NCBI GenBank assembly: GCA_035549195.1
Contig: DASZRK010000029.1
Location: 1 to 51,574 of the forward strand
Source of the DNA: a bacterium
GTDB lineage: Bacteria; Oederibacteriota; Muellerivitia; Muellerivitales; Muellerivitaceae
Length of the DNA stretch: 51,574 nt
Reading direction: 5' to 3'
Position 1 is the stretch's first letter, and each line of letters begins with the position of its first letter. The notes under the pieces were generated by a model, which saw nothing but the letters and a program-made list of their open reading frames with translations, was not told the DNA's origin and did not search any database. Position numbers and translations under genes: made by a program. This document shows positions 1 through 8,652 of this stretch, in pieces.

Positions 1-1440
1 CCTTCTTCCACCGCGACCTCCACGTCCACGGCCACCGCGACCCGGACGAGCACCTTCACCTTTACCCCGTCCAGCACCCCGACGGTCACGAACACCTCCA
101 CTTCGACCAATACCCGGACCATCACCCCCACCCCGACCGACACCAGCACCGGGACCCTTCCGCCGACGGCCACGCCGACCTCCACCGCCTCGAACACGCC
201 GACTTCCACGAACAGCTTCACGTCCACCCCGACCAACACCCTGGCCAATACGGCGACGGCCTCGATGACGCCTAGTGCGACAGCCTCCAGCACTCCAACG
301 GCTTCATGGACATCGAGCTGGACCGCGTCCCCCACCGCTACCCCTACGGCTTCACCCTCGTCCACTCCAACGGTCACCCGGACCTTCACGAACACCGATG
401 TGATCACCCCCACGCCCACCGGAACGCCGACGGCTTCGATGACGCCTACGGCCTCCCTTACCGCTACGCCTTCGGCGACGCCGACCGCCAGTTCCACGTC
501 CACGAACACCGCCACGCCGCCCTTCACCTCGACCTTCACCCATACTCCCACGGCCACTTTCACCTTCACCTCGACGCCGACCGCCACCCCCACGGCGCCG
601 GTCATCACGCTGAGCCTGGGCGGATCCCAACCCGGCGGGGCGACCTTGTTGCCGGGGACCTCGGGTGTGCCGGTCCTTCAGGTGCAGTTGACCAACCCCA
701 GTTCTTCCGCCGCGACCTTGACGGGACTTCAATTGACCGCCTCGGGGACGGGGGATAGCGACACGGGGATCGGCGGCGTGAGCGTTTACCGGGACGGCAA
801 CGGGAACGGGATCGTGGATGGAGGGGATAGCCTGCTGGGAAGCGGGACCTTCAGTTCCGGGATACTGACCATGACCTTTTCGACCTCGACCCTCGTATAC
901 GCGGCTTCGTCCGGGGACCTTTTGGTGGTCTATGACTTCTCCGGCGCCGCTTCCGCGGGGACCTATCAGGGTGGGATCATGACCAACACCTCGGTCTATG
1001 GGACGGGCGGGAACAACCAGGCCCTGCAATTCACCGGCGCGGCGGTCAGCAGCCCTTCCTTCACGATCGTCCTCCCGACCCCCACCTCCACTTCCACGCC
1101 GCTGCCCACGGCCACGCCGACCATGACCTTCACGGGAACGCCCACGCCCATCCTGAAGACCACCATCTGCCCGGCCCAGCCGAACCCCGCCACCGGATCC
1201 GGGGAGATCAATGTTTGCGTGAGCGTACCGGGACCTTCCACGGTCGCGCTGGAGGTCTATACGGCCGCCTTCCGGAAGGTCTATTCGAAGTCGGCCCTGG
1301 TGGCCGGCGCGGGCACCCTTTCCTGGGACCAACGGGACCAGTGGGGAACCCCGGTGTCCAACGGCCTCTATTACATCCGCATGGAAGTCTCGGGGCCGGC
1401 GCCCACCGCGAAGGTCCTGAAGGTGCTGGTCCTCCACTGA
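1..1440 (+). CDS. Secreted Thr/Pro-rich protein, 3' part, with the shared C-terminal domain
   Basis: The frame is open from base 1, so the gene begins upstream of the window; the first in-frame ATG (265) lies inside the low-complexity region and is not the start. The visible part has about 200 residues of Thr/Pro/Ser linker, then a globular beta-rich domain (about 600-1070) with a Ca-binding-looking [12 protein letters not shown] loop. A second short Thr/Pro linker follows, then a C-terminal domain of about 90 residues containing [20 protein letters not shown] and [14 protein letters not shown], ending KVLKVLVLH. That last domain recurs in the next four secreted enzymes and resembles FlgD Ig-like or type IX-like C-terminal domains. 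The function of the missing N-terminus is unknown. Export and surface location are inferred from the architecture. Confidence 0.85.
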   Translation, partial: PSSTATSTSTATATRTSTFTFTPSSTPTVTNTSTSTNTRTITPTPTDTSTGTLPPTATPTSTASNTPTSTNSFTSTPTNTLANTATASMTPSATASSTPTASWTSSWTASPTATPTASPSSTPTVTRTFTNTDVITPTPTGTPTASMTPTASLTATPSATPTASSTSTNTATPPFTSTFTHTPTATFTFTSTPTATPTAPVITLSLGGSQPGGATLLPGTSGVPVLQVQLTNPSSSAATLTGLQLTASGTGDSDTGIGGVSVYRDGNGNGIVDGGDSLLGSGTFSSGILTMTFSTSTLVYAASSGDLLVVYDFSGAASAGTYQGGIMTNTSVYGTGGNNQALQFTGAAVSSPSFTIVLPTPTSTSTPLPTATPTMTFTGTPTPILKTTICPAQPNPATGSGEINVCVSVPGPSTVALEVYTAAFRKVYSKSALVAGAGTLSWDQRDQWGTPVSNGLYYIRMEVSGPAPTAKVLKVLVLH

Positions 1441-1513
1441 CCCTTTTGGCCGGGTGACCTTTCCAAAATTCCAGGCGGTGGAACCTGAAGGGCCCGTTCC
1501 TTCCATGAGGCCG

Positions 1514-1527
1514 TTTGACCGGTTCAA
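1514..1527. promoter_or_regulatory. Operator-like palindrome upstream of the GH18 gene
   Basis: TTTGACCGGTTCAA is a two-base variant of the perfect palindrome TTGAACCGGTTCAA found before two other enzyme genes here. It lies about 105 bases before the GH18 start. The CG-centred dyad has the shape of a LacI-family operator (inference). Confidence 0.55.
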
Positions 1528-1631
1528 CGGATAAAGTGACATCAGAATCGCCGGAAATGGACATCGCTATTTTCGGCTTCTGGTAACGTTTCCTCGTCGG
1601 GACCGATCCATTTTCCTTTGAAGAGGGGAAC

Positions 1632-3950
1632 GTGAGAGAGCTTCGCGTGGGTGCTTTGGGGCGCGGCCTACTGAAAACGATTTCAAGACGTCCGGCGATC
1701 TTCCCCTTCCTTCTGTTCATTTCTTGCGTGATCCCGAAGGCCTGGGCCGCCCCGCCCTACCAGGTGGTTTGTTACGCCCTGCAGGACACCAAGTCCAGCA
1801 CCTCCAGCCTCACCGGGAGCGCCGGGGCCATCAACTGGAACAGCGACGTGCCTTGGGGCGACCTGACGGTCATCGCGGACGCCTTTTACCAGCCCAACGC
1901 CAACAAGACCTTCACCAACGTGGGGGCCAAGGGGAACACCCTCATTACGGCCGCCCACAGCCACGGGGTGCGCTGCATCGTGTCCCTGGGCGGGGCAGGG
2001 CAGGATGGGGCCTTCGCCACCCTCTGTTCCTCGGCCAACCGGGCGGCCTTCGCCTCGGCGGTCAGCAACCTAGTGGCGACCAACGGCTACGACGGCGTGG
2101 ACATCGACTGGGAGACCCCCGGGGCCGCGCCCCAGGCGGACGCCACCGCGATGATGCAGCTCATCTACCAGGACATCAAAGCCCTGCCCAATTCCACTTT
2201 CGACAACCAGCCCCGGACGGTCTCCTTCGCGACGGTGGATTACGTGCGGGACATCTACAACATGACCACCCTGGGGAGCTACACCGACTGGTGCTTCTAC
2301 ATGGGTTACGATTGGTACGACTGTCCCAACAAGTACAACGGTCCCCTGAACCTCATCAAGAACGGGATCGCGGCCATGACCAATGGGAGCCATTGGGCCT
2401 ATCCCCTCTCCAAGATGGTCCTGGGATGTCCCCTTTACACCAACGATTACGACGGCGGTTGCGGGGCCCAGGAATACCAGACCCTTTCCACCCTCCATTT
2501 GGGGACGGCCGGGGCCTACAACGCGACCTATGCGGAGCAGTCCTACACGGCGAACGGCCATCAGGTCTATGTGGACACGGCCCAGAGCTATTGCGACAAG
2601 ATCAATTGGGCCGTCGGGTCGGGTTTGCGGGGTATCGGCATGTGGGACCTGGGCCAGGGCCTGCCCTATACCGACAGCCTGATGTCGCCCATCTGGGACG
2701 TCATCGGCGGCAACAGCGCCTGTCTGACGGTCGTGGGCTCGACGCCCACCCCGACCCGGACGGCTTCGATGACGCCTACGGCGTCCCTCACCGCTACACC
2801 TTCGGCTACGCCAACGCGGACTTCGACGGCCACCGCCACCGCGACGAATTCGGCCACCCGCACGAATACTTCCACGGAGACCGCTACGTCCACCTTCACG
2901 CGGACGGCTTCGATGACACCTACGGCCTCCCTCACCGCTACGCCTTCGGCTACGCCAACCCGCACTTTCACGGCCACTTCGACCAACACGGCCGCCAACA
3001 CTTCGACCCATACCGCGACGGCCACCGCCACCCGGACGAACACTTCCACTGGGACCGCCACCGCTACCTTTACGCGGACGGTTTCGATGACGCCTTCGGC
3101 GTCCCTCACCGCTTCGCCTTCGGCTACGCCAACTCGCACTTTCACGGCGACTTCCACCAACACGGCCACCAATACCGCGACCTCTACGGTGACTTCGACC
3201 CCGACGGTGACCTCGACCTCCACGAATACTTCGGTCATTACGCCGACCCCGACGGATTCGATGACGCCTACGGCGTCCCTCACCGCTTCGCCTTCGGCTA
3301 CGCCAACACGCACGTTCACCGGGACTTCCACCGTGACTTCGACCCCGACGATGACGTCCACTCCAACGCTGTCGCCTACCGCGACCGCGTCTTCGACGTC
3401 CACAAGGACGGCGACGGATTCGATGACGGCTACGCCGTCCCTCACCGCTTCGCCTTCGGCTTCGCCCACGCACACGCCGATGCAGCCCACGAATACCTTC
3501 ACCTCGACCGCGACGCCCACGGCTACTTCGACATTCACCCTGACGAGGACATCCACCCCCAGTTCCACGCCGACCACCACGTCAACTCCGACCCATACCT
3601 TCACTCGAACCTTTACTCCGACGGCGACGAGGACCTCGACCGCCACGGCGACTTCGACCCCGACCCCGAACGGCAATGGACGGCCCGTCGTTTATCCCAA
3701 CCCGGCTCCGGGTCCCACGGTGAACCTCTTGCCGCCGCCCTATCCGGGGATCGGGACGGTCGAAGTGGATGTCTTCACCGGCGCTTTCCGAATGGCGGCC
3801 CATTGGGAGTTCGCCAATGTTCCATCGGGGGTTTCCGTGGTCGTTCCCTTGACCGATGGCCGTGGTTCTCCTCTGGCCAACGGGATCTATTACCTGAGGG
3901 TCCGTACTCCGGCGGGTCACTTCCTGACCAAGTTGCTGGTCCTTCGCTGA
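1632..3950 (+). CDS. GH18 chitinase-like secreted enzyme
   Basis: This is a predicted secreted glycoside hydrolase of family 18, acting on chitin or another GlcNAc polymer. The GTG start is preceded by AGAGGGG. A signal peptide covers roughly residues 1-40 and ends ...IPKAWA|APP. The GH18 barrel (about 41-370) contains the DxxDxDxE motif as DGVDIDWE, D154 to E161, with E161 the expected acid/base. The barrel ends with LRGIGMWDLGQGLP. A Thr/Pro/Ser linker of about 310 residues follows, then the shared C-terminal domain (VYPNPAPGPTV ... FTGAFRMA ... LANGIYYLRV ... KLLVLR). At 772 residues it is long for the family because of the linker. An operator-like palindrome lies upstream. Substrate is not proven by sequence; endo-beta-N-acetylglucosaminidase is an alternative. 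Confidence 0.9.
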   Translation: MRELRVGALGRGLLKTISRRPAIFPFLLFISCVIPKAWAAPPYQVVCYALQDTKSSTSSLTGSAGAINWNSDVPWGDLTVIADAFYQPNANKTFTNVGAKGNTLITAAHSHGVRCIVSLGGAGQDGAFATLCSSANRAAFASAVSNLVATNGYDGVDIDWETPGAAPQADATAMMQLIYQDIKALPNSTFDNQPRTVSFATVDYVRDIYNMTTLGSYTDWCFYMGYDWYDCPNKYNGPLNLIKNGIAAMTNGSHWAYPLSKMVLGCPLYTNDYDGGCGAQEYQTLSTLHLGTAGAYNATYAEQSYTANGHQVYVDTAQSYCDKINWAVGSGLRGIGMWDLGQGLPYTDSLMSPIWDVIGGNSACLTVVGSTPTPTRTASMTPTASLTATPSATPTRTSTATATATNSATRTNTSTETATSTFTRTASMTPTASLTATPSATPTRTFTATSTNTAANTSTHTATATATRTNTSTGTATATFTRTVSMTPSASLTASPSATPTRTFTATSTNTATNTATSTVTSTPTVTSTSTNTSVITPTPTDSMTPTASLTASPSATPTRTFTGTSTVTSTPTMTSTPTLSPTATASSTSTRTATDSMTATPSLTASPSASPTHTPMQPTNTFTSTATPTATSTFTLTRTSTPSSTPTTTSTPTHTFTRTFTPTATRTSTATATSTPTPNGNGRPVVYPNPAPGPTVNLLPPPYPGIGTVEVDVFTGAFRMAAHWEFANVPSGVSVVVPLTDGRGSPLANGIYYLRVRTPAGHFLTKLLVLR

Positions 3951-4057
3951 TCGGGACGGTCCATCGAACGGATCGAACCTCGCTTGGCTTGAACGAGAAA
4001 GAGAACGCCAGTCCTCCAGCCGCAGAAAAAACCCGAAAAAAGTTTTAGAGAGTTCCG

Positions 4058-4077
4058 GGATCCATTGGGTCCTTTTT
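4058..4077 (+). terminator. Weak rho-independent terminator-like hairpin
   Basis: GGATCC, loop ATT, GGGTCC, then five T. The stem is only 6 bp with one wobble, about 108 bases after the GH18 stop codon. It may end the GH18 transcript. Confidence 0.3.
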
Positions 4078-4088
4078 GAGCCAATTTC

Positions 4089-4117
4089 TTGTCCCTTTTG
4101 GTCCCGGGCGGTATATT
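4089..4117 (+). promoter_or_regulatory. Sigma70-type promoter for the GH51-like gene
   Basis: The -35 TTGTCC (4089-4094) and -10 TATATT (4112-4117) are separated by exactly 17 bases. The operator-like palindrome lies about 80 bases downstream, between this promoter and the start codon, where a bound repressor could block elongation. Confidence 0.5.
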
Positions 4118-4197
4118 TTTTCCGAAGTTCCAGTGTTTGAACGTCTTTCCACCCCACCAACACAGGACCTTGCCCGGCTAAATAAATTGCAATTTCA

Positions 4198-4211
4198 TTG
4201 AACCGGTTCAA
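4198..4211. promoter_or_regulatory. Perfect operator palindrome TTGAACCGGTTCAA
   Basis: This is a perfect 14-base palindrome centred on CCGG, 20-26 bases before the possible start codons of the next gene. An identical copy lies at 8601-8614, and near copies lie at 1514, 17092 and 20633. Confidence 0.65.
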
Positions 4212-4231
4212 GAAAACGATTTAAACGACAG

Positions 4232-7200
4232 GTGAGCATGCCCGTTCTCCGGTTCAAGTACCTTTCCTTCTATATTCTCCTCCCGATCGTCCTTTTCCTC
4301 ATCGCCGCTCCTTCCATGGCCGCCGGTGTTTCCGTCACCGTCAACGCCGCCTCGGCCATCCGGACCATTCCGGACACCCTTTTCGGCCAGAACATGTCCG
4401 TCTATGACGGTTCCGCGACGGCGGGCAACACGAACTATGTGAATGCCCTGAGCGCCATGGGGACCTACAACCTTCGCTTCCCGGGTGGGAGCTGGTCCGA
4501 CGGCGTGGACTGGAGCAACCTGGAGAACGGGCCGGCCCCGGGCTGTTCCTCCGGCTCCTACATCATCAACATCAGCGAGGGGATCGCCTTCGCCAAGGCC
4601 GCCAACGTTCCACTCCAATGCATCGTGAACTACGGGGGCTATTGGTGTCCCGGGGGCGCCACCAGCCATGGCCACGCGGCGGCGGTGTCGCTGGCGTCGG
4701 CCTGGGTCAATTACATGAACAAGGGAGCGGGGAACTACAAGGTCACCTATTGGGAAGTGGGGAACGAGATCTTCGGGAGCTGGGAGAACGGCTACGAGAC
4801 GAACGGCACCAATTACGGGAACAACTTCGTGGACTTCTACAACGCCATGAAGGCCGTGGACAGCACCATCAAGGTCGGGGCCATCTGCCAGGACGAGTCG
4901 GGATGGATGCCCTGGTCGGAGGCGGCCCTTTCCGCCATCAAGGCCAAGGGCGTCACGCCGGACTACCTCATCTCCCACGCCTATCCCATCGGGAACGCCG
5001 CGGACAACACGACCGTGGACAACCAACTGCTCACCACCGAAGTGGACGCCGCCACGACCCGCACCAGCGAGATGAACACCATCCTGTCCACGGCGGGTTT
5101 CACCCCCGGCAGCATCCCCTATTGGATGACCGAATACCGTAGCACTGCGCCCGAGCAGAAGACGGTGGAGTGGGTGGACGCCATGTGGAGCGCCCAATAC
5201 CTGCTGGAACTCGGCCGGAACGGTTGGCAGGGCGCGAACATCTGGGCCATCAAGAACGGGTTCAGCTCGGCGGTCACCTCGGACTTCGGGCTTTTGCGCG
5301 GCGGCAGCGCTAATTCGGACGACACCCCCGCCAACAACCCCCGGCCGGCCTGGTACATCTTCCCCTACCTCTCCAAGGTCTTCGGGCGGAACCTGGTCTC
5401 CGCCACGACCAGCCTGGCGGCCCAACGCTGCTGGGCCTCGAAGGACGCGTCGGGCAACCTAACGGTCTTCACCGTGAACAATACGGCCACCAGCAATACG
5501 GTCACCATCACCGTCTCGGGCTTCTCGCCGGGGACCTCGGGCAACATCTGGACCCTGGCCCCGGCGGGCACGACCAAGTCGGGGGCTTCCACCCCGGCCC
5601 AGGAACTCCGTTGGATCAGCGTCAACGGCACCACGAACCCGGCGGTCTCCGCCGTGCCTGGAACGGGCAACTCCATCACTACGGGGGCCAGCTTCCCGGT
5701 GACGGTCCCGGCCTACAACATGGTCTTGGTCAAGGTCCCGCCCGGCGGCACGCCGGTCCCCACCTCCACCCCGACCCGTACCGTGACGCCCACGCCCACC
5801 CAGTGCACGATCCTCCTGAACGGGACGAACTCCCTGACCGAGAACGGGACCTGGAGCGGGGTGAACGCCACCCGGAGCATCGCGACCTCGGGCCTGCCGT
5901 CGGGCATGCCCTCGGAGGGGTCGGGGGCCCTGCAGGTCCATATCACGACCGGGTCCGCCTATAACGCCGACATCGCCAACCTGGCGGGGTTCTCCCCGGC
6001 GGTCTTCGGGTCCGCGGTGCAGCTCCAAATGGAGGTGAACGCCGCCGCCACGCTGGTCTCGGCCTTGGGCGGCTGGCATAGCCTCGTCCTGGTGGCCGAT
6101 TCCTCCGCCGGACCGGTCACGACCTGGCAGTCCATCTCCTCCGATTCCCCGACCTTGGTGGCGGGCCAGCAGACCCTGACCTTCAACCTGGACTATCCCC
6201 AGGCCATCACTTCCGCCTCCGCCCTGAGCACCCTGCGGATCGTCCTCAACGCCCAGAACGCGGCCGTCGGCGACCTTTTCATCGACAACATCCGGCTGGT
6301 CAATTCCTGCGGGATCGCCACCCCGACCTTCACCCCGACCCGCACCCCCACGCCCTGCTCAGCGCTTTTCAACGGCTGCCAGAGCGCCGTCGAGAACGGG
6401 ACTTGGAGCGGGAACAACGCGACCCGGACCTTCGTGAATTCCGCCGGGGCGGTGGCCGGGATGCCCTCCCAAGGGACGACCTGCATGAAGGTCCAGGTGA
6501 CCACCCCCAGCGGTTACAACAACGACCTCTTCAACCTGAGCGGCTTCACCCCGACCGATCTCTATGGGACCACCCGTATCTCCATGGACCTCTACGCCGA
6601 TGCCGCCCTGGTCGGCGGCGGCTACAACCAGTTGATCCTTTTCGCCGACTCCGGCCCGAACGGCATTTCCTACCAGGGCCTGTCCTCCACGGTCCCCACG
6701 GTGGTGGCAGGTCTACAGACCCTGACCTGGACCATCGATTTCCAGAACCCCGGGGGAGGGGCCAGCTCCCTCACCTCGGCCATGCCCATCACCAAGCTCT
6801 ATTTCGTCTACAACACCGGCGCCCCGACGGCCCTGGGGAACTTCTACGTGGACAACATCCAGTTCCTCCACGACGGGTGCATCCCGACCCACACGCCCGT
6901 CCCGACGGCTACGCCCACCCGCACGGCCACTTCGACCCCCACCAACAGCCCCACGCGGACGCCTTCGTCCACGCCCACGAGCACCAGTAGCCCGACCGCC
7001 TCGCCCAGCATGACCCTTACGTCCTCGCCCACGGCGACGCGCACTTCGACCCCCACGGCTTCGATGACGCCGACGGCGTCCCTTACGGCTACGCCTTCGG
7101 CTTCGCCAACCCGTACCTCCACCTCGACAGCGGCCAGTACGGCGACTTCCACCCCGTCTTCCACGGCAAGCCGCACGGCCACTTCCACCGCCTCCAATAG

Positions 7201-8443
7201 CCCGACGGCGAGCGCCACCTCCAGCTTCACCCCGACCTCCACGCCTACCCGGACGGCTTCGATGACGTCCACGGCTTCGCCCTCCTCGACCCCAACGGTC
7301 ACCCGTACCTTCACGAATACCGATGTCATCACGCCCACCCCGACCTCGACCCCCACGGTCACCGTGACCTCCACGGCCAGCGGTACTCCGACGTCCACTT
7401 TCACGAATACCCCGACCGCGACGGCTTCGCCCTCTCGGACATCCACTTCGACCTCGACGGCGACCGCCACCTTCACCATGACCCTCACCGGGACCCCCAC
7501 CTCCACTCCGACGATCACCCCGACCCCCACTAACACCGATGTGATCACCCCGACGCCGACTTCGACGGGGACGATGACCTTCACACCTTCCCCGACCGCC
7601 ACTTATTCACCGACCCCGACCTTTACGTCGACTTCGACGGATTCGATGACGCCTAGCGCGACAGCCTCCAGCACTCCAACGCCTTCATCGACATCAAGCT
7701 GGACGGCGTCCCTCACCGCTTCGCCTTCGGCTACGCCAACACGAACGTTCACCGGGACTTCCACCGTGACTTCGACCCCGACGGTGACGGCGACTTTCAC
7801 GAACACCAATGTCATCACGCCCACCCCGACCTCCACGGGGACTTCGACCGGAACCTCGACGGCTTCGACTACGGCGACTACGTCGCCTAGCGCGACAGCC
7901 TCCAGCACTCCAACGGCTTCATCGACATCGAGCTGGACCCTCACCGCTTCGCCTTCGGCTACGCCAACTTGGACCTCCACTTCGACCCCGATGGTGACCT
8001 TCACCCCATCCGCTACCGCTACTCGGACCCCTACATCGACCTCCACGGTCACTTTCACCCCAACCTTCACCCTGACCCCTTCTTTCACCCCGACGGTCAC
8101 GCTGACCCCGACGCCCAGTTCAACATCCACCAAGACCTCTACGGCCACCGGCGTTCCCAAAAAGGGCGGGGTCGTTCCTTATCCCAATCCGGTGTCCGGG
8201 CCTGGCCCCATTTCGGTCCAGATCACCCTGATCCAGCCGGAAAGCGATGTGAAGCTCACGGTCTTCACGACGGCTTTCCGGAAAGTGAATGAAATGGACC
8301 TGGGCGCACTGCCGATCGGGGTCTATCAAGTCGGTCTGTCCCTCAGGGACAAAGCGGGTGCGGACCTGGCCAATGGCCTTTATTACATCGTGGTCCATAG
8401 TTCGGAAGGCCGGTTTATCGGAAAACTCCTGATCTCCCGCTAG
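4232..8443 (+). CDS. Secreted clan GH-A (GH51-like) arabinofuranosidase-type enzyme with duplicated binding domains
   Basis: This is a predicted secreted enzyme cutting plant hemicellulose or pectin side chains. GTG 4232 or ATG 4238 could start it; AGGTGA lies very close, so the choice is unsure. The signal peptide ends ...APSMAAG. The barrel (about 35-400) has YWEVGNE with E179 as likely acid/base and YWMTEYRS with E301 as likely nucleophile, the spacing of clan GH-A. A beta-sandwich follows to about 505. Two homologous domains of about 180 residues come next (each begins C-x-L-x-NG and carries ENGTWSG-N-ATR, ending in F-I/V-DNI); they are probably carbohydrate-binding. A Thr/Pro linker of about 420 residues and the shared C-terminal domain (PYPNPVSG ... 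[11 protein letters not shown] ... LANGLYYIVV ... KLLISR) finish the 1403 residues. The family assignment is by motif only; GH39 or GH30-like families remain possible. Confidence 0.85.
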   Translation: MSMPVLRFKYLSFYILLPIVLFLIAAPSMAAGVSVTVNAASAIRTIPDTLFGQNMSVYDGSATAGNTNYVNALSAMGTYNLRFPGGSWSDGVDWSNLENGPAPGCSSGSYIINISEGIAFAKAANVPLQCIVNYGGYWCPGGATSHGHAAAVSLASAWVNYMNKGAGNYKVTYWEVGNEIFGSWENGYETNGTNYGNNFVDFYNAMKAVDSTIKVGAICQDESGWMPWSEAALSAIKAKGVTPDYLISHAYPIGNAADNTTVDNQLLTTEVDAATTRTSEMNTILSTAGFTPGSIPYWMTEYRSTAPEQKTVEWVDAMWSAQYLLELGRNGWQGANIWAIKNGFSSAVTSDFGLLRGGSANSDDTPANNPRPAWYIFPYLSKVFGRNLVSATTSLAAQRCWASKDASGNLTVFTVNNTATSNTVTITVSGFSPGTSGNIWTLAPAGTTKSGASTPAQELRWISVNGTTNPAVSAVPGTGNSITTGASFPVTVPAYNMVLVKVPPGGTPVPTSTPTRTVTPTPTQCTILLNGTNSLTENGTWSGVNATRSIATSGLPSGMPSEGSGALQVHITTGSAYNADIANLAGFSPAVFGSAVQLQMEVNAAATLVSALGGWHSLVLVADSSAGPVTTWQSISSDSPTLVAGQQTLTFNLDYPQAITSASALSTLRIVLNAQNAAVGDLFIDNIRLVNSCGIATPTFTPTRTPTPCSALFNGCQSAVENGTWSGNNATRTFVNSAGAVAGMPSQGTTCMKVQVTTPSGYNNDLFNLSGFTPTDLYGTTRISMDLYADAALVGGGYNQLILFADSGPNGISYQGLSSTVPTVVAGLQTLTWTIDFQNPGGGASSLTSAMPITKLYFVYNTGAPTALGNFYVDNIQFLHDGCIPTHTPVPTATPTRTATSTPTNSPTRTPSSTPTSTSSPTASPSMTLTSSPTATRTSTPTASMTPTASLTATPSASPTRTSTSTAASTATSTPSSTASRTATSTASNSPTASATSSFTPTSTPTRTASMTSTASPSSTPTVTRTFTNTDVITPTPTSTPTVTVTSTASGTPTSTFTNTPTATASPSRTSTSTSTATATFTMTLTGTPTSTPTITPTPTNTDVITPTPTSTGTMTFTPSPTATYSPTPTFTSTSTDSMTPSATASSTPTPSSTSSWTASLTASPSATPTRTFTGTSTVTSTPTVTATFTNTNVITPTPTSTGTSTGTSTASTTATTSPSATASSTPTASSTSSWTLTASPSATPTWTSTSTPMVTFTPSATATRTPTSTSTVTFTPTFTLTPSFTPTVTLTPTPSSTSTKTSTATGVPKKGGVVPYPNPVSGPGPISVQITLIQPESDVKLTVFTTAFRKVNEMDLGALPIGVYQVGLSLRDKAGADLANGLYYIVVHSSEGRFIGKLLISR

Positions 8444-8550
8444 CCTCAGAGCGCGGGAAGGTCTTGGAAAAGTTGCGGGATGTTCCGTCCCCGGAAAGCC
8501 TTTACCCAAAATTCCCCTGTAACCTTTGGCGGCCGCTCACGATAGTTCGG

Positions 8551-8556
8551 TATGAT
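8551..8556 (+). promoter_or_regulatory. Candidate -10 box TATGAT before the PL4 gene
   Basis: TATGAT lies about 100 bases before the PL4 start and 45 bases before the operator palindrome. No good -35 box was found at 16-18 bases, so this is weak. Confidence 0.3.
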
Positions 8557-8600
8557 TTGAACATCGGACGTTCCCTTGAAGGGGTTTCCACGCCCGGATG

Positions 8601-8614
8601 TTGAACCGGTTCAA
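8601..8614. promoter_or_regulatory. Perfect operator palindrome TTGAACCGGTTCAA
   Basis: Identical over all 14 bases to the site at 4198-4211. It lies 38 bases before the PL4-type lyase gene, whose stop overlaps the GH28 gene, so it may control both. Confidence 0.65.
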
Positions 8615-8652
8615 TTAAAAAGTTTTCCAAAGACTCCGCGCCTGAAAGCCGG

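Noticed and set aside
2666-3676. Long minus-strand Val-rich ORF under the Thr/Pro linker (and similar ones at 6844-8160, 10665-11606 and 13193-14245)
   Set aside because: These are mirror frames of ACC/ACG/CCG codon repeats; the product is a simple V/E/G repeat with no ribosome site, so it is a shadow of the linker.
2740-3680. His/Asp-rich plus-strand frame (DGFDDAYG-, FHGHFDQHG-like units) in the linker
   Set aside because: Out-of-frame reading of the same Thr/Pro repeat; the GH18 frame has signal peptide, catalytic motif and C-terminal domain.
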